From contig NZ_LQPC01000029.1 of assembly GCF_002101705.1 (NCBI RefSeq), positions 124,001 to 188,000 of the forward strand: a stretch of DNA of 64,000 nt, given 5' to 3'. A program made the position numbers and the translations under genes. Shown piece after piece: positions 25,649-33,856 of this stretch. The notes beneath the pieces were generated by a model. The model was given only the letters and a program-made list of their open reading frames with translations. It was not told where the DNA came from and ran no database searches. This DNA is from Mycolicibacterium iranicum (lineage in GTDB: Bacteria > Actinomycetota > Actinomycetes > Mycobacteriales > Mycobacteriaceae). How positions within the stretch are numbered: position 1 is the stretch's first letter; the number at the start of each line of letters is the position of its first letter.

Positions 25649-26530
25649 TCAGCGGCCCTTCGATTTCGGCCGCAGCACCCGTGTGAAGATCGGGTTCACC
25701 TGCTTCATCGCCATACTGTAAGGCACCCACATGGTGCGCTTGAACAGATACAGCGCCCGGATGTCGTGCGACGTGTAGATGAGGTAGCGATTCTTGGCGA
25801 TGCCCTGCAGGATCTTGTCGGCGGCGAAGTCGGGTGAGACTGCATGCCCCGAAAAGCGGCCGATCCATTTCTGCACACGCGGATGTTCGCGGTCGACGCC
25901 GGCGATGTGGACGGTGTCGACCAGCGGGGTCCGCACCGCTCCGGGTACGACGACCGAAACGCCGATCCGGTAGCGGGCGAGGTCGAATCGCAGCACCTCG
26001 GAAAGCCCGCGCAGACCGTACTTGCTGGCGCTGTAGGCGGCGTGCCACGGCAGCGCCACGATGCCCGCGGCCGAGGACACGTTGACGAGGTGGCCGCCGC
26101 GGCGAGCCTTCATCATCGGCGGCACGAACGCTTCGATCACGTGGATCGGACCCATCAGGTTGATGTCGATGAGCGATTTCCAGTCCCGATGGGTCAGCGT
26201 GTCCACGGTGCCCCACGCGGAGATCCCCGCGATGTTCATCACCACATCCATCGCCGGATGCGCCGCGTGGATGTCGTCGGCGAAGGCCATCACCGCGTCG
26301 TAATCGGAGATGTCGAGCACGCGGTGTTGCGCCACCACTCCGCCGAGTGCGCGCGCGTCGGCCACCGTGAGCGCGAGACCGTCGGCGTCCCGGTCGGTCA
26401 GATAAAGCTCCGCGCCATGGGCGGCGAGTTTCAGCGCGGTCGCACGGCCGATCCCACTGGCAGCCCCGGTAAGGAAGCACCGCTTGCCGGCAAAACCGTC
26501 AGATCCGTTCCGTGCCATATGACGTGACAT
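25649..26530 (-). CDS. Short-chain dehydrogenase/reductase (Rv3057c-like)
   Basis: An SDR of about 293 residues. The cofactor loop is TGAASGIGRA, NIAGIS is the NNAG-like strand, and the catalytic Ser, Tyr and Lys lie in VNVSSAAG and YSASKYGLRG. The Asp in TDRD after the second strand favours NAD over NADP. The C-terminal region with PNPIFTRVL is typical of membrane-associated SDRs. ATG 26530 and ATG 26518 are both possible starts; neither has a clear Shine-Dalgarno. It lies upstream of TetR-cyp136 as in M. tuberculosis, so it may act in the same oxidation route. Confidence 0.85.
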   Translation of the reverse strand: MSRHMARNGSDGFAGKRCFLTGAASGIGRATALKLAAHGAELYLTDRDADGLALTVADARALGGVVAQHRVLDISDYDAVMAFADDIHAAHPAMDVVMNIAGISAWGTVDTLTHRDWKSLIDINLMGPIHVIEAFVPPMMKARRGGHLVNVSSAAGIVALPWHAAYSASKYGLRGLSEVLRFDLARYRIGVSVVVPGAVRTPLVDTVHIAGVDREHPRVQKWIGRFSGHAVSPDFAADKILQGIAKNRYLIYTSHDIRALYLFKRTMWVPYSMAMKQVNPIFTRVLRPKSKGR

Positions 26531-26594
26531 TACCGGCGCGACATCGACGCCCAATGAACCCCGGCCGCAGGCTTGGGCGCAATACGATTCGCTG

Positions 26595-26897
26595 ATGATC
26601 AAGAACGGCACCAGATTGCAGAGCCAGGTGTGCGATACGCAGGTCATTGTCGTGCGCAGTGCCGACAGCCTCGATGATCTCCGCGCCGGCGGTGCGCCGA
26701 TGATCGCCCTCGACGCCGACAAGGACGGGTCCCTGTCGCTGGATCCCGATCTGTCGGCAGGTAACGCGATGGGTAAGCGCTACGTCGACGACGGCGGCGC
26801 GGAAGTTCTGGTGACCAAGGCCGGTGCGGGGACGCTGTCGGTCGGGACGACTCCCCTGTCCCTCAAGGAGGCCAAGCCGCTTCCCGCAAGCGACTAG
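26595..26897 (+). CDS. Conserved small protein of unknown function
   Basis: A 100-residue soluble protein, probably all beta. The opening IKNGTRLQSQVCDTQVIVVR and the end VLVTKAGAGTLSVG give the impression of a small barrel. C13 is the only cysteine. I do not recognise a characterised family. It is divergent from the SDR by about 65 bp, and its stop shares CTAG with the TetR gene, so it lies between the two. Confidence 0.65.
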   Translation: MIKNGTRLQSQVCDTQVIVVRSADSLDDLRAGGAPMIALDADKDGSLSLDPDLSAGNAMGKRYVDDGGAEVLVTKAGAGTLSVGTTPLSLKEAKPLPASD

Positions 26898-27514
26898 CGC
26901 AGGTTGTCGCCGCCCCACAACGCGCTCAGCCAGAGGCGCTCGACGATCTCGATGGCGCGCGACGGGTCGTCACGCCCCACGAATGCGCTGTCGTGCGACA
27001 GCGACATCGACGTGACGGCGGTGAGCGTCCGCACCAGCGCGGTGAGATCCGTGGAGATGGGGCGTGCGCCGGTGTCCTGTTGGACCAGGCCGACGATCTT
27101 CTCGACGACCGACTCCTGGAAGTCGTCCATGATCTCGCGAATCTGGGCATCGGTGCTGCGCGCCAAATTGCACGCACTCATGATCGGGTCGTTGAGGGCG
27201 AAGACGGTTGCGGCATAGCCGACCATGCGCTTGGCGAAATCAGACGGCGACTCCCCCGGCTCACGCGGGGTGTAGTGGTGGGTCAGCTGGTCCAATTCGG
27301 CCATCGCCTCGGCGACGATCACGGCGAGGACGGCGTATTTCGAGTCGAAGTAGAAGTAGAAGCCTGAGCGCGCGACTCCGGCGCGCTCGCTGATGGTGCT
27401 CACTGACAGATCGGCGAACGACTTCTCCTGCAGGAGTTCGCGGACCGCGGTGACGATGGCGTCCCGCTGCCTGTCACCCCTGCTGCGGCGAAGGTCGGTG
27501 GGTTCGGCCGTCAT
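26894..27514 (-). CDS. TetR-family transcriptional regulator (Rv3058c-like)
   Basis: A 206-residue TetR regulator. HTH: LSVSTISERAGVARSGFYFYF, with the tyrosine-rich ending seen in the Rv3058c group. The C-terminal half is helical. The ATG at 27514 is favoured over the GTG at 27532. It is divergent from cyp136, and the perfect 18-bp palindrome at 27562 in the shared promoter is its likely operator. Confidence 0.9.
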   Translation of the reverse strand: MTAEPTDLRRSRGDRQRDAIVTAVRELLQEKSFADLSVSTISERAGVARSGFYFYFDSKYAVLAVIVAEAMAELDQLTHHYTPREPGESPSDFAKRMVGYAATVFALNDPIMSACNLARSTDAQIREIMDDFQESVVEKIVGLVQQDTGARPISTDLTALVRTLTAVTSMSLSHDSAFVGRDDPSRAIEIVERLWLSALWGGDNLR

Positions 27515-27561
27515 GGCTGTCAACCTTGGCACCGCGGCACCTCCGACACAAACTCATCGAA

Positions 27562-27579
27562 ACTTGACAGGCGTCAAGT
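27562..27579. promoter_or_regulatory. Palindromic operator between TetR and cyp136
   Basis: ACTTGACAGGCGTCAAGT has perfect 7-bp arms and a 4-nt centre. It is flanked by a further inverted pair, GACACA (27545-27550) and TGTGTC (27578-27583). It lies 48 bp before the TetR start and 63 bp before the cyp136 start. Confidence 0.65.
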
Positions 27580-27641
27580 GTGTCCACCAGGATAAGGCCA
27601 AAGTGACATCGACCACAGCCCTTAGTTTGAGGAGTGCTTGG

Positions 27642-29123
27642 ATGGCGACGATCTCGACGGTGGATTATCTGCTCGACCAGGCGAAACGGCGTCTCAAGCC
27701 CACGCCGGTGACCATTCCCGGCATGGGAGCGATCGAAAAGCGCCTGCTCGACAAGGAATGGGACGAGATCATCCTCGCCGAGCCACCCGCCGGCAGCGGT
27801 CTCAAGGCCGTCAAGGGCGACAACGGTCTGCCGGTCGTCGCGCACATGATCGAGATGTTCCGAGGCGGGCCGGACTTCATCCTGCACCAGTACCGCAAGT
27901 ACGGACCTATCTACTACTCCGGCTCGCAGGTGCTTCCCGCCGTGGGGGCATTGGGTCCCGACGCGACGCAGGCGGTGTTCTCCAACCGCAACAAGGACTT
28001 CTCGCAGCGCGCGTGGGATCCGGTGATCGGGCCGTTCTTCGAAGGCGGGCTGATGTTGCGTGACTTCGAGGACCACATGTATCACCGCCGGATCATGCAG
28101 GAGGCGTTCACCCGCAGCCGGCTCACCGGATACGTCGAGCACATCGACTCGGTGGCTTCGGCGGTCATCGCCAACGACTGGGTGGCCAACGACCGACGCT
28201 TCCTGTTCTATCCGGCGGTCAAGGAGTTGACGCTCGATATCGCCTCCGTCGTATTCATGGGCCACAAGGCCGGCACCGACAAGCAACTCGTGACCACGGT
28301 CAACGAGGCGTTCACCACCACCACTCGCGCGGGCAACGCCATCGTGCGCAAGCCGGTGCCGCCGCTGAGCTGGTGGCGAGGCATCCGCGCCCGCAAGACG
28401 CTCGAGGACTACTTCAACGCTGGGATCGCCGAGAAGCGCCGCTCCGAGAGCACCGACATGTTCAGCGTGCTCTGCCATGCGCAGGACGAGGACGGTCAGA
28501 GCTTCACCGACCAGGACGTCGTCAGCCACATGATCTTCCTGATGATGGCCGCCCACGACACCTCGACGTCGACCCTGACCACCATGGCTTATCACCTCGC
28601 CGCCAACCCGGAGTGGCAGGACCGCTGCCGCGAAGAGTCCGAGCGAATCGGCGACGGCCCGCTGGACATCGAAGCGCTCGAAAAGCTCGAGACCTACGAC
28701 CTGGTGATCAACGAGGCGCTGCGGATGGTGACCCCGCTGCCGTTCAACTTCCGCCAGGCCGTGCGCGATACCGATCTGCTGGGCTACTACATCCCGGCGG
28801 GCACCGCGATCATGACGTGGCCTGCGCTGAACCACCGGCTGCCCGAGCTGTGGACCGATCCGGAGAAGTTCGACCCGGCACGCTTCGCCGAGCCCCGCAA
28901 CGAGCACAAGAAGCACCGGTATGCGTTCGCGCCGTTCGGCGGTGGTGCGCACAAGTGCATCGGCATGGTGTTCGGCCAGCTGGAGATCAAGACGGTCATG
29001 CACAGGCTGCTGCGCAAGTACCGGCTGGAGCTCGTCGACCCGAGTTACACGCCGCGCTACGACCACGGCGGTATGGCGGTGCCGATCGACGGCATGCCGA
29101 TCATGCTGCGGCCACTGCACTGA
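27642..29123 (+). CDS. cyp136: Cytochrome P450 (CYP136-like)
   Basis: A 493-residue P450. The heme-ligating Cys439 is in FGGGAHKCIG. The I-helix reads MMAAHDTSTS, the K-helix ExxR is NEALRM, and the meander PxRF is PARF. Length and context match M. tuberculosis CYP136 (Rv3059). It resembles CYP51-like eukaryotic-type P450s in the HKCIG form. The substrate is not known; a sterol- or lipid-like molecule is a reasonable guess. The ATG at 27642 follows GAGGAG. Confidence 0.92.
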   Translation: MATISTVDYLLDQAKRRLKPTPVTIPGMGAIEKRLLDKEWDEIILAEPPAGSGLKAVKGDNGLPVVAHMIEMFRGGPDFILHQYRKYGPIYYSGSQVLPAVGALGPDATQAVFSNRNKDFSQRAWDPVIGPFFEGGLMLRDFEDHMYHRRIMQEAFTRSRLTGYVEHIDSVASAVIANDWVANDRRFLFYPAVKELTLDIASVVFMGHKAGTDKQLVTTVNEAFTTTTRAGNAIVRKPVPPLSWWRGIRARKTLEDYFNAGIAEKRRSESTDMFSVLCHAQDEDGQSFTDQDVVSHMIFLMMAAHDTSTSTLTTMAYHLAANPEWQDRCREESERIGDGPLDIEALEKLETYDLVINEALRMVTPLPFNFRQAVRDTDLLGYYIPAGTAIMTWPALNHRLPELWTDPEKFDPARFAEPRNEHKKHRYAFAPFGGGAHKCIGMVFGQLEIKTVMHRLLRKYRLELVDPSYTPRYDHGGMAVPIDGMPIMLRPLH

Positions 29124-29127
29124 GCTC

Positions 29128-29505
29128 GTGACCGAACAACGCGATCGTGTCGCCGACACCGGCGTCGTCGCGCTGGCCGCGATGCGGGTAGGTATCGGCG
29201 CGCTGGCATGGGCGCGACCGGACGTGACGGCCAAGTTATTCGGGTTCTCACACCCGGACGGGCAGGCGCGCTATGTGTGGCGGCTGTTCGGCGTCCGTGA
29301 CGTCCTGGTCGGGCTGGGCACCGTGACGTCCTCGGGACCGAGGCGCCGCGCCTGGGCGCGTGTGGGTCTGCTGTGCGACGTCGCCGACGGCGCAGCAGGT
29401 GTGCTCGGTCGTGACGACGTCAAACCGGTGAACGCCGCCGCCATGATCGGGGTGCCCGCGGCCGCCGTGGCGTTCGGCTCATGGGCGCTGGCACGCCGCA
29501 CCTGA
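29128..29505 (+). CDS. Small membrane protein (DUF4267-like)
   Basis: A 125-residue protein with three to four hydrophobic helices (VVALAAMRVGIGALAW; VWRLFGVRDVLVGLGT; AAMIGVPAAAVAFGS). The segment ARPDVTAKLFGF and RLFGVRD are reminiscent of DUF4267 proteins. The GTG at 29128 lies 4 bp after the cyp136 stop, so it is probably in the same transcript. Function unknown. Confidence 0.7.
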   Translation: MTEQRDRVADTGVVALAAMRVGIGALAWARPDVTAKLFGFSHPDGQARYVWRLFGVRDVLVGLGTVTSSGPRRRAWARVGLLCDVADGAAGVLGRDDVKPVNAAAMIGVPAAAVAFGSWALARRT

Positions 29506-29541
29506 TCAGCGTGGGCAGAACATCGACGGCGTGCGGGGCCG

Positions 29542-30984
29542 CTACTGCCGGCGATTTCTCAGCGCCGCGAGCAGTCGATGCTCGGCGTCTTCTCCCGGTG
29601 CGACGCCGGTAGGGATACGGAAGAGGAAGAACAGGCCGAGTACCCACCAGGCCGCGAACAGCACCCATGGTTGGACGTCGAGGAATGCCGGCATCCCCGG
29701 CAGGTACAGACTCAGCAAACCGATGCAGAGCACGACCGCCGCGCCCCCGATCAGCAAGCCTCCGTTGCCTTTTCCGCCGATCCGTAGTGGCCGGTCCATG
29801 GCGGGCTCTCGGCGCCGCAGGATCACGAAGACGACAGCCACCAGAAGGTAGGCGACCACGATGCTCGGCGAGCCCGAGTCAACGAGCCACCCAAGCATCG
29901 CCTCACCCAGGAAGGGTGCGATGAAGGATAGGCCGCCGATGAACAGCAGTGCGTTGACCGGCGTGCGGAACTTCGGGTGTAGCTTGCCGAACCACGCGGG
30001 CAGCATCCCAGACCGCGCCATCGAGTACATCAGACGAGACGCGCCGAGAAGCAGCGAGTTCCAGGAGGTGAGAATTCCGGCGATACCTCCTGCGATCAGG
30101 ATCTTCGCCATGAAATCGCTGCCGAACAGCTCACCGAATGCGTCGGCGGTGACAATGTCGGCCTCGGCGAGCCGACTCGCGGGCATTGCCGACGAGGTGG
30201 TCACGATAACGATCAGATAGAAGATCGTCGCCAGGATCACGGCGACGACGACCAGGCGCCCGATCTGTCGGGCCGGCACGTTCACTTCCTCCGCGGACTG
30301 GGGGATGACGTCGAACCCGACGAACAGGAAAGGCACCACGACCAGAACAGCGAAGAAGCCGGCCGCGCCACCGGTGAACAGTGGTTTCATATCGGCGGTC
30401 GACCCGCCAGTGAACGCTCCGACGATCAGCAGTAGGGCGATGACCAGAAGCAATAGCACCACGAAGGTCTGGGCGACGCTGGCCGTTTTGACCCCGAGGA
30501 TGTTGATTGTGGTGATGACGATTGCCGCGAGGGCACCGACCAGTGCCCACGTGAGATGAACTTCGCTGCCCGCGACCTCCCACAGCCGGACGTGGTTCAG
30601 GTCGGGGAACAGATACAACGCCGTTCTGGGTAAAGCGACCGCCTCGAAAGCCACGATGGTCACGTAGCCGCCGACGATGCCCCAGGAGCCGATGAACGAC
30701 CACCGGGGGCCCATACCGCGAAGGAGAAAGTTGTGTTCACCACCGGCTTTGGGCATCGCGGCGGTGAGTTCGGCGTATGTCAGACCGACCACAGCCATGA
30801 TCACGCCGCCGGCGGTCATCGCGAGCACGGCACCCAACGTGCCGGCGGAGCCGATCCAGTCCCCGGTGAGCACCACCCAGCCGAAACCGATCATGGCTCC
30901 GAAACCCAGGGCCAACACATCCCAATTGCCGAGCACCTTCAATAGGGACGAATCCTCGGGCCGCTCGGCCGTTTTCGTGTCCAT
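29542..30984 (-). CDS. APC-superfamily amino-acid/amine permease
   Basis: A 480-residue permease with about 12 transmembrane helices. The first unwound helix contains GFGAMIGFGWVVLTGDWIGSAG, read as GAMIGFGW then VVLTGDWIGSAG. Helix 6 FLFVGFDVIPQSAEEVN and the MARSGMLPAWFGKLHPKFRTP loop are typical of ethanolamine/amino-acid permeases of the YjeH/EutP-like group. ATG 30984 or GTG 30987, preceded by GGAAGG. It is unrelated in detail to the permease at 1137. It follows the LeuA-domain gene on the same strand, 220 bp away. Confidence 0.85.
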   Translation of the reverse strand: MDTKTAERPEDSSLLKVLGNWDVLALGFGAMIGFGWVVLTGDWIGSAGTLGAVLAMTAGGVIMAVVGLTYAELTAAMPKAGGEHNFLLRGMGPRWSFIGSWGIVGGYVTIVAFEAVALPRTALYLFPDLNHVRLWEVAGSEVHLTWALVGALAAIVITTINILGVKTASVAQTFVVLLLLVIALLLIVGAFTGGSTADMKPLFTGGAAGFFAVLVVVPFLFVGFDVIPQSAEEVNVPARQIGRLVVVAVILATIFYLIVIVTTSSAMPASRLAEADIVTADAFGELFGSDFMAKILIAGGIAGILTSWNSLLLGASRLMYSMARSGMLPAWFGKLHPKFRTPVNALLFIGGLSFIAPFLGEAMLGWLVDSGSPSIVVAYLLVAVVFVILRRREPAMDRPLRIGGKGNGGLLIGGAAVVLCIGLLSLYLPGMPAFLDVQPWVLFAAWWVLGLFFLFRIPTGVAPGEDAEHRLLAALRNRRQ

Positions 30985-31116
30985 CACACGCTCGCCTTCC
31001 CTGGTTCGTGTCGGCTGCCGCTCGGGGCTGACTTCACGCTAAGGCCTCCGATTGAAGCCCGTGCCCAAACGGCGTCGCTTTCGGACCAGCGAGGCGACAA
31101 GGTCGTTGATGTTCCT

Positions 31117-31142
31117 CACCCGGGGACGCTTGCTCCCGGGTG
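31117..31142 (-). terminator. Hairpin downstream of the LeuA-domain gene
   Basis: CACCCGGG / CCCGGGTG, perfect 8-bp arms with a 10-nt loop, 65 bp past the stop of the LeuA-domain gene and before the permease gene. Confidence 0.55.
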
Positions 31143-31207
31143 CACGGATCCCATCGACGCAGTGCTGCGCTTCCCGACGCTGGGTCGATGGCCGCTAGAC
31201 AACCTCG

Positions 31208-31717
31208 CTAATCGGCCAGTAACCGGTTGGCGCACGCAATGACCGCGCGCAACGCCGAGTCGGTCGGGTCGTCGGACCATCCCATCGCCCACCGGTCGCT
31301 GCCGTCGCGGCTGCCGCGGATGAAGGTCGCCGTGTGCTCGCCTGCGGGCAGTTGATGGAACGCGACCATCTCGACGGCGACACCCCGGGCGTGGAGCATC
31401 TCTGTCAGCGCTGCGACGGGTCCGCACGCTGCTGCGCGCGAGGTGCCGATGGTGTCTCCGAGCGCCAGCGTCGCCTGATAGTTGCGGGCCTGCGGGCCCA
31501 GTCGGCCCGATGGACGCTCGCCGTCGGTGCAGGCCCACTGTCCCAGTCTGAGCGGACCGGCCGACGGTGCGTACTCGTCGACGAACTCGTCGAACGTCTT
31601 GGTTTCGGCCGATTCGCGCAGCGGGCGCGGCATCCGGCCGTCAACGTAGGCAGCGAACGGCATCGACGCAGAGAGTATCGACGAAGAGGGTGAGGTGGTG
31701 GCGACTGGGGAGTTCAT
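31208..31717 (-). CDS. Stand-alone LeuA-type regulatory domain protein
   Basis: A 169-residue protein resembling only the C-terminal allosteric domain of 2-isopropylmalate synthase. The pattern RNYQATLALGDTIG ... CGPVAALTEML ... and the final WAMGWSDDPTDSALRAVIACAN parallels the LeuA dimer domain ending WGVGxxxxxxxASxxAxxxAxNR. The catalytic TIM barrel is absent. The ATG at 31717 is preceded by a 110-nt leader with a short peptide and a long hairpin like an amino-acid attenuator. It may sense leucine or valine and modulate LeuA or another partner. Confidence 0.65.
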   Translation of the reverse strand: MNSPVATTSPSSSILSASMPFAAYVDGRMPRPLRESAETKTFDEFVDEYAPSAGPLRLGQWACTDGERPSGRLGPQARNYQATLALGDTIGTSRAAACGPVAALTEMLHARGVAVEMVAFHQLPAGEHTATFIRGSRDGSDRWAMGWSDDPTDSALRAVIACANRLLAD

Positions 31718-31755
31718 GTGCCGGCCTTCTGATCCGAAGAAAATCGACCGACGAA

Positions 31756-31816
31756 GTAGCGACGACCCACAGCGAGGGGTCGGTCAGGATCAGACCCCGC
31801 TGCGGGTTGCTACTAC
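31756..31816 (-). promoter_or_regulatory. Attenuator-like hairpin in the leader of the LeuA-domain gene
   Basis: On the minus strand the arm GTAGTAGCAACCCGCAGCG... (31816-31793) pairs with ...CGCTGTGGGTCGTCGCTAC (31781-31756), with G-U pairs and a 2-nt bulge. The loop is TGATCCTGACC. A competing hairpin GACCC...GGGTC lies inside the second arm. The 5' arm is the coding part of the leader peptide, so ribosome position could switch between the two folds. Confidence 0.55.
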
Positions 31817-31831
31817 GAGTCGCCTCGGCAC
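31790..31831 (-). CDS. Putative leader peptide
   Basis: GTG-initiated 13-residue frame VPRRLVVATRSGV ending in TGA. Codons Leu-Val-Val-Ala occur where the hairpin's 5' arm begins. The Shine-Dalgarno is poor (GGGGG 13 nt upstream). It is typical in size and position for a branched-chain amino-acid attenuator peptide, but unproven. Confidence 0.4.
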   Translation of the reverse strand: MPRRLVVATRSGV

Positions 31832-31887
31832 GACAGCGATGCTAGACCCCCGGCCTTGATTCGTGCAAACAGTTTCCGTCGGACAAG

Positions 31888-32652
31888 ATGTGCCGAGTGT
31901 CTTGGTCGCATGCGGTGCTGCTGTTCGCGGCCGGAATCCTCGGCGGGCTGTGCGGCAGCATCGCGGGGCTGGCGTCTGTGGCGACGTATCCGGCCCTGCT
32001 GCCGACGGGTCTGCCGCCGGTGACCGCGAACGTCACCAACACCGTGTCGCTGGTCTTTACAGGCGTCGGGTCGATCTGGGGATCGCGGCCTGAGCTCCGA
32101 GGGCAGGGCGCTTTCCTCAAACGAATCCTGCCGTTCGCCGCCGTCGGCGGCATCGCCGGCGCGGTCCTGCTGCTGTCCACACCGGATGAAGGATTCGAAA
32201 AGGTCGTCCCCGTCCTGCTGGGGTTCGCATCGCTGGCAATTGTGCTGCCGGTGCGACCGAGCCGAGACGGACGGATCGCCAAGCCCCGGCGCGCGCTCGC
32301 CCTGCAGGGCATCGCGGTCTTCGCGGTCTGCATTTACGGCGGCTACTTCGGGGCCGCGGCGGGTGTCCTGCTGCTCGCACTGTTCCTGCGCATCGGCGGT
32401 GAGACACTGGCACATGCCAACGCCGCCAAGAACGTTGTGCTCGGCGCCGCCAACGGCGTTGCCGCGCTGATCTTCGCCGCGGTGGCACCCGTTCAGTGGC
32501 CCGCCGTCGTCGCGCTCGGCCTCGGCTGCCTGGTGGGCGGCCGACTCGGTCCGATTGTCGTGCGACATACACCCGACAAACCGATGCGGATCGCGATCGG
32601 GATCGCAGGCCTCTCGCTCGCCGTCAAGCTCGGCTTCGACGCCTACCGATGA
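31888..32652 (+). CDS. TauE/SafE-family membrane transporter
   Basis: A 254-residue membrane protein of the sulfite-exporter TauE/SafE family, with seven to eight hydrophobic helices. The repeated signature GGLCGSIAGLASVATYP (about 20-36) and GGYFGAAAGVLLLALFL (about 149-165) is visible. It probably exports an organic or sulfur anion. ATG 31888. It is divergent from the LeuA-domain gene and convergent with the phosphotransferase gene, with a 14-bp gap. Confidence 0.85.
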   Translation: MCRVSWSHAVLLFAAGILGGLCGSIAGLASVATYPALLPTGLPPVTANVTNTVSLVFTGVGSIWGSRPELRGQGAFLKRILPFAAVGGIAGAVLLLSTPDEGFEKVVPVLLGFASLAIVLPVRPSRDGRIAKPRRALALQGIAVFAVCIYGGYFGAAAGVLLLALFLRIGGETLAHANAAKNVVLGAANGVAALIFAAVAPVQWPAVVALGLGCLVGGRLGPIVVRHTPDKPMRIAIGIAGLSLAVKLGFDAYR

Positions 32653-32666
32653 TCACGAAAGACCGG

Positions 32667-33719
32667 TCACAGAAAAGGGTTGTCGCCCTTGGACACCCTG
32701 GTACCGAGCTCGATGAGATTCTCCGCCGAGGTGTGCAGGCGCTCGCCCGCTTCGGCGCTGGCCTGCCCGGCCAGGTAGCGCGACCACGTTCCTTCGATGA
32801 CGATCGCGAGTTTGAAACAGGCCATCGCGATGTACCAGTCCAGCCGAGAAGTACGGCGACCGTCAGCAGCGCGATAGGCCTCGATCAGTTCCGACCGTGT
32901 CGCGAGCCCGCCCAGAGCGGCCAGCGCAGAGCCCGCATCGATCGGGTTGGGCCCGTCGGGCCAGCAGACCAGCATCCACCCGACATCGAGCAGCGGGTCG
33001 CCGACGGTGCACATCTCCCAGTCGATGAAGGCCGCCAACTCGGGCACGTCGCGCCGCAGCAGGACGTTGTTGAGGTGGCAGTCCCCGTGCATGATTCCGG
33101 GCTCGGTGTCGTCGGGGCGTTGCGAATCCAGCCATTCGGCGAGCACATGTACCGAGGGGAACGATTCGGGTGCGTAGTTGTCGTGGCGATAGCTCTCCAG
33201 CAGACGCATGAACTGCGGAACCTGGCGCGCGAGAAAGGATCCCGGCCTTTTCAGGGCGGCCAGCGGACTGCCTTCCCACGAAACCCTGCCCAGGGCTGCC
33301 AGACTGCCCGCGTATGACAGGCCGACGCGGTGACGCATGCCCGCGTCGCGCACGTAAGCGTCGTCGACCTCGGTGCCCGGGTTGAAACCGTCGATCGATT
33401 CCATGAGGTAGAAGACGACCCCGAGCACGTCGAGGTCCTCACATCCGGCGATCAGACGCGGGTGCGGCACGTCGGTGCCCTTCAGTGTCTGCAGCACCGC
33501 GATCTCGCGCCGCATGGTGTTGTCGCTCGTCGGCCTGGGATGCGGCGGCGGTCGGCGCAGGACCATCGGTGTCCCATCGACATCCAGGCGCACGACGATG
33601 TTCTGCGACCCACCTGTCAGCGGCTCGACGTCAGACACGGCCGTCCCGATCCCGGCCCGACGGATCCAATCCTGCAGCGCATCCTGGTCGGCATCCGACA
33701 GCGTCACCTCCACTGGCAT
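32667..33719 (-). CDS. Aminoglycoside-phosphotransferase-family kinase-like protein
   Basis: A 350-residue APH-fold protein of the group often encoded near acyl-CoA dehydrogenases. The catalytic motif is IMHGDCHLNNVLL and the metal-binding Asp is in FIDWEMC. The Lys of the N-lobe is replaced by Arg in MVLRRPPP, as is frequent in this group. It probably phosphorylates a small molecule or an acyl-derived metabolite. ATG 33719. It follows an SDR on the same strand, 137 bp away, separated by a terminator-like hairpin. Confidence 0.82.
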   Translation of the reverse strand: MPVEVTLSDADQDALQDWIRRAGIGTAVSDVEPLTGGSQNIVVRLDVDGTPMVLRRPPPHPRPTSDNTMRREIAVLQTLKGTDVPHPRLIAGCEDLDVLGVVFYLMESIDGFNPGTEVDDAYVRDAGMRHRVGLSYAGSLAALGRVSWEGSPLAALKRPGSFLARQVPQFMRLLESYRHDNYAPESFPSVHVLAEWLDSQRPDDTEPGIMHGDCHLNNVLLRRDVPELAAFIDWEMCTVGDPLLDVGWMLVCWPDGPNPIDAGSALAALGGLATRSELIEAYRAADGRRTSRLDWYIAMACFKLAIVIEGTWSRYLAGQASAEAGERLHTSAENLIELGTRVSKGDNPFL

Positions 33720-33806
33720 GGCGCCATCGTGTCAGGTTCTGCGACCGCCGGTTCGCAATTACGGCTCCAGTGTCCCGCAGGGCTGCACACCCTCGCCAAA
33801 CATGGA

Positions 33807-33851
33807 ATCGGGCGCGCCCCCGGACGCATTGCGTCGCTCGGCGCGCCCGAT
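33807..33851 (-). terminator. Hairpin downstream of the SDR gene
   Basis: ATCGGGCGCGCC / GGCGCGCCCGAT, perfect 12-bp arms, with an inner GACGC/GCGTC stem. It begins 5 bp past the SDR stop. Confidence 0.7.
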
Positions 33852-33856
33852 CACCG

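Noticed and set aside
27474..29234. A 586-codon open frame on the minus strand opposite cyp136
   Set aside because: It is a shadow of the P450 gene in GC-rich DNA: composition is rich in Arg, His and Val with no domain, and the plus strand has clear P450 motifs.
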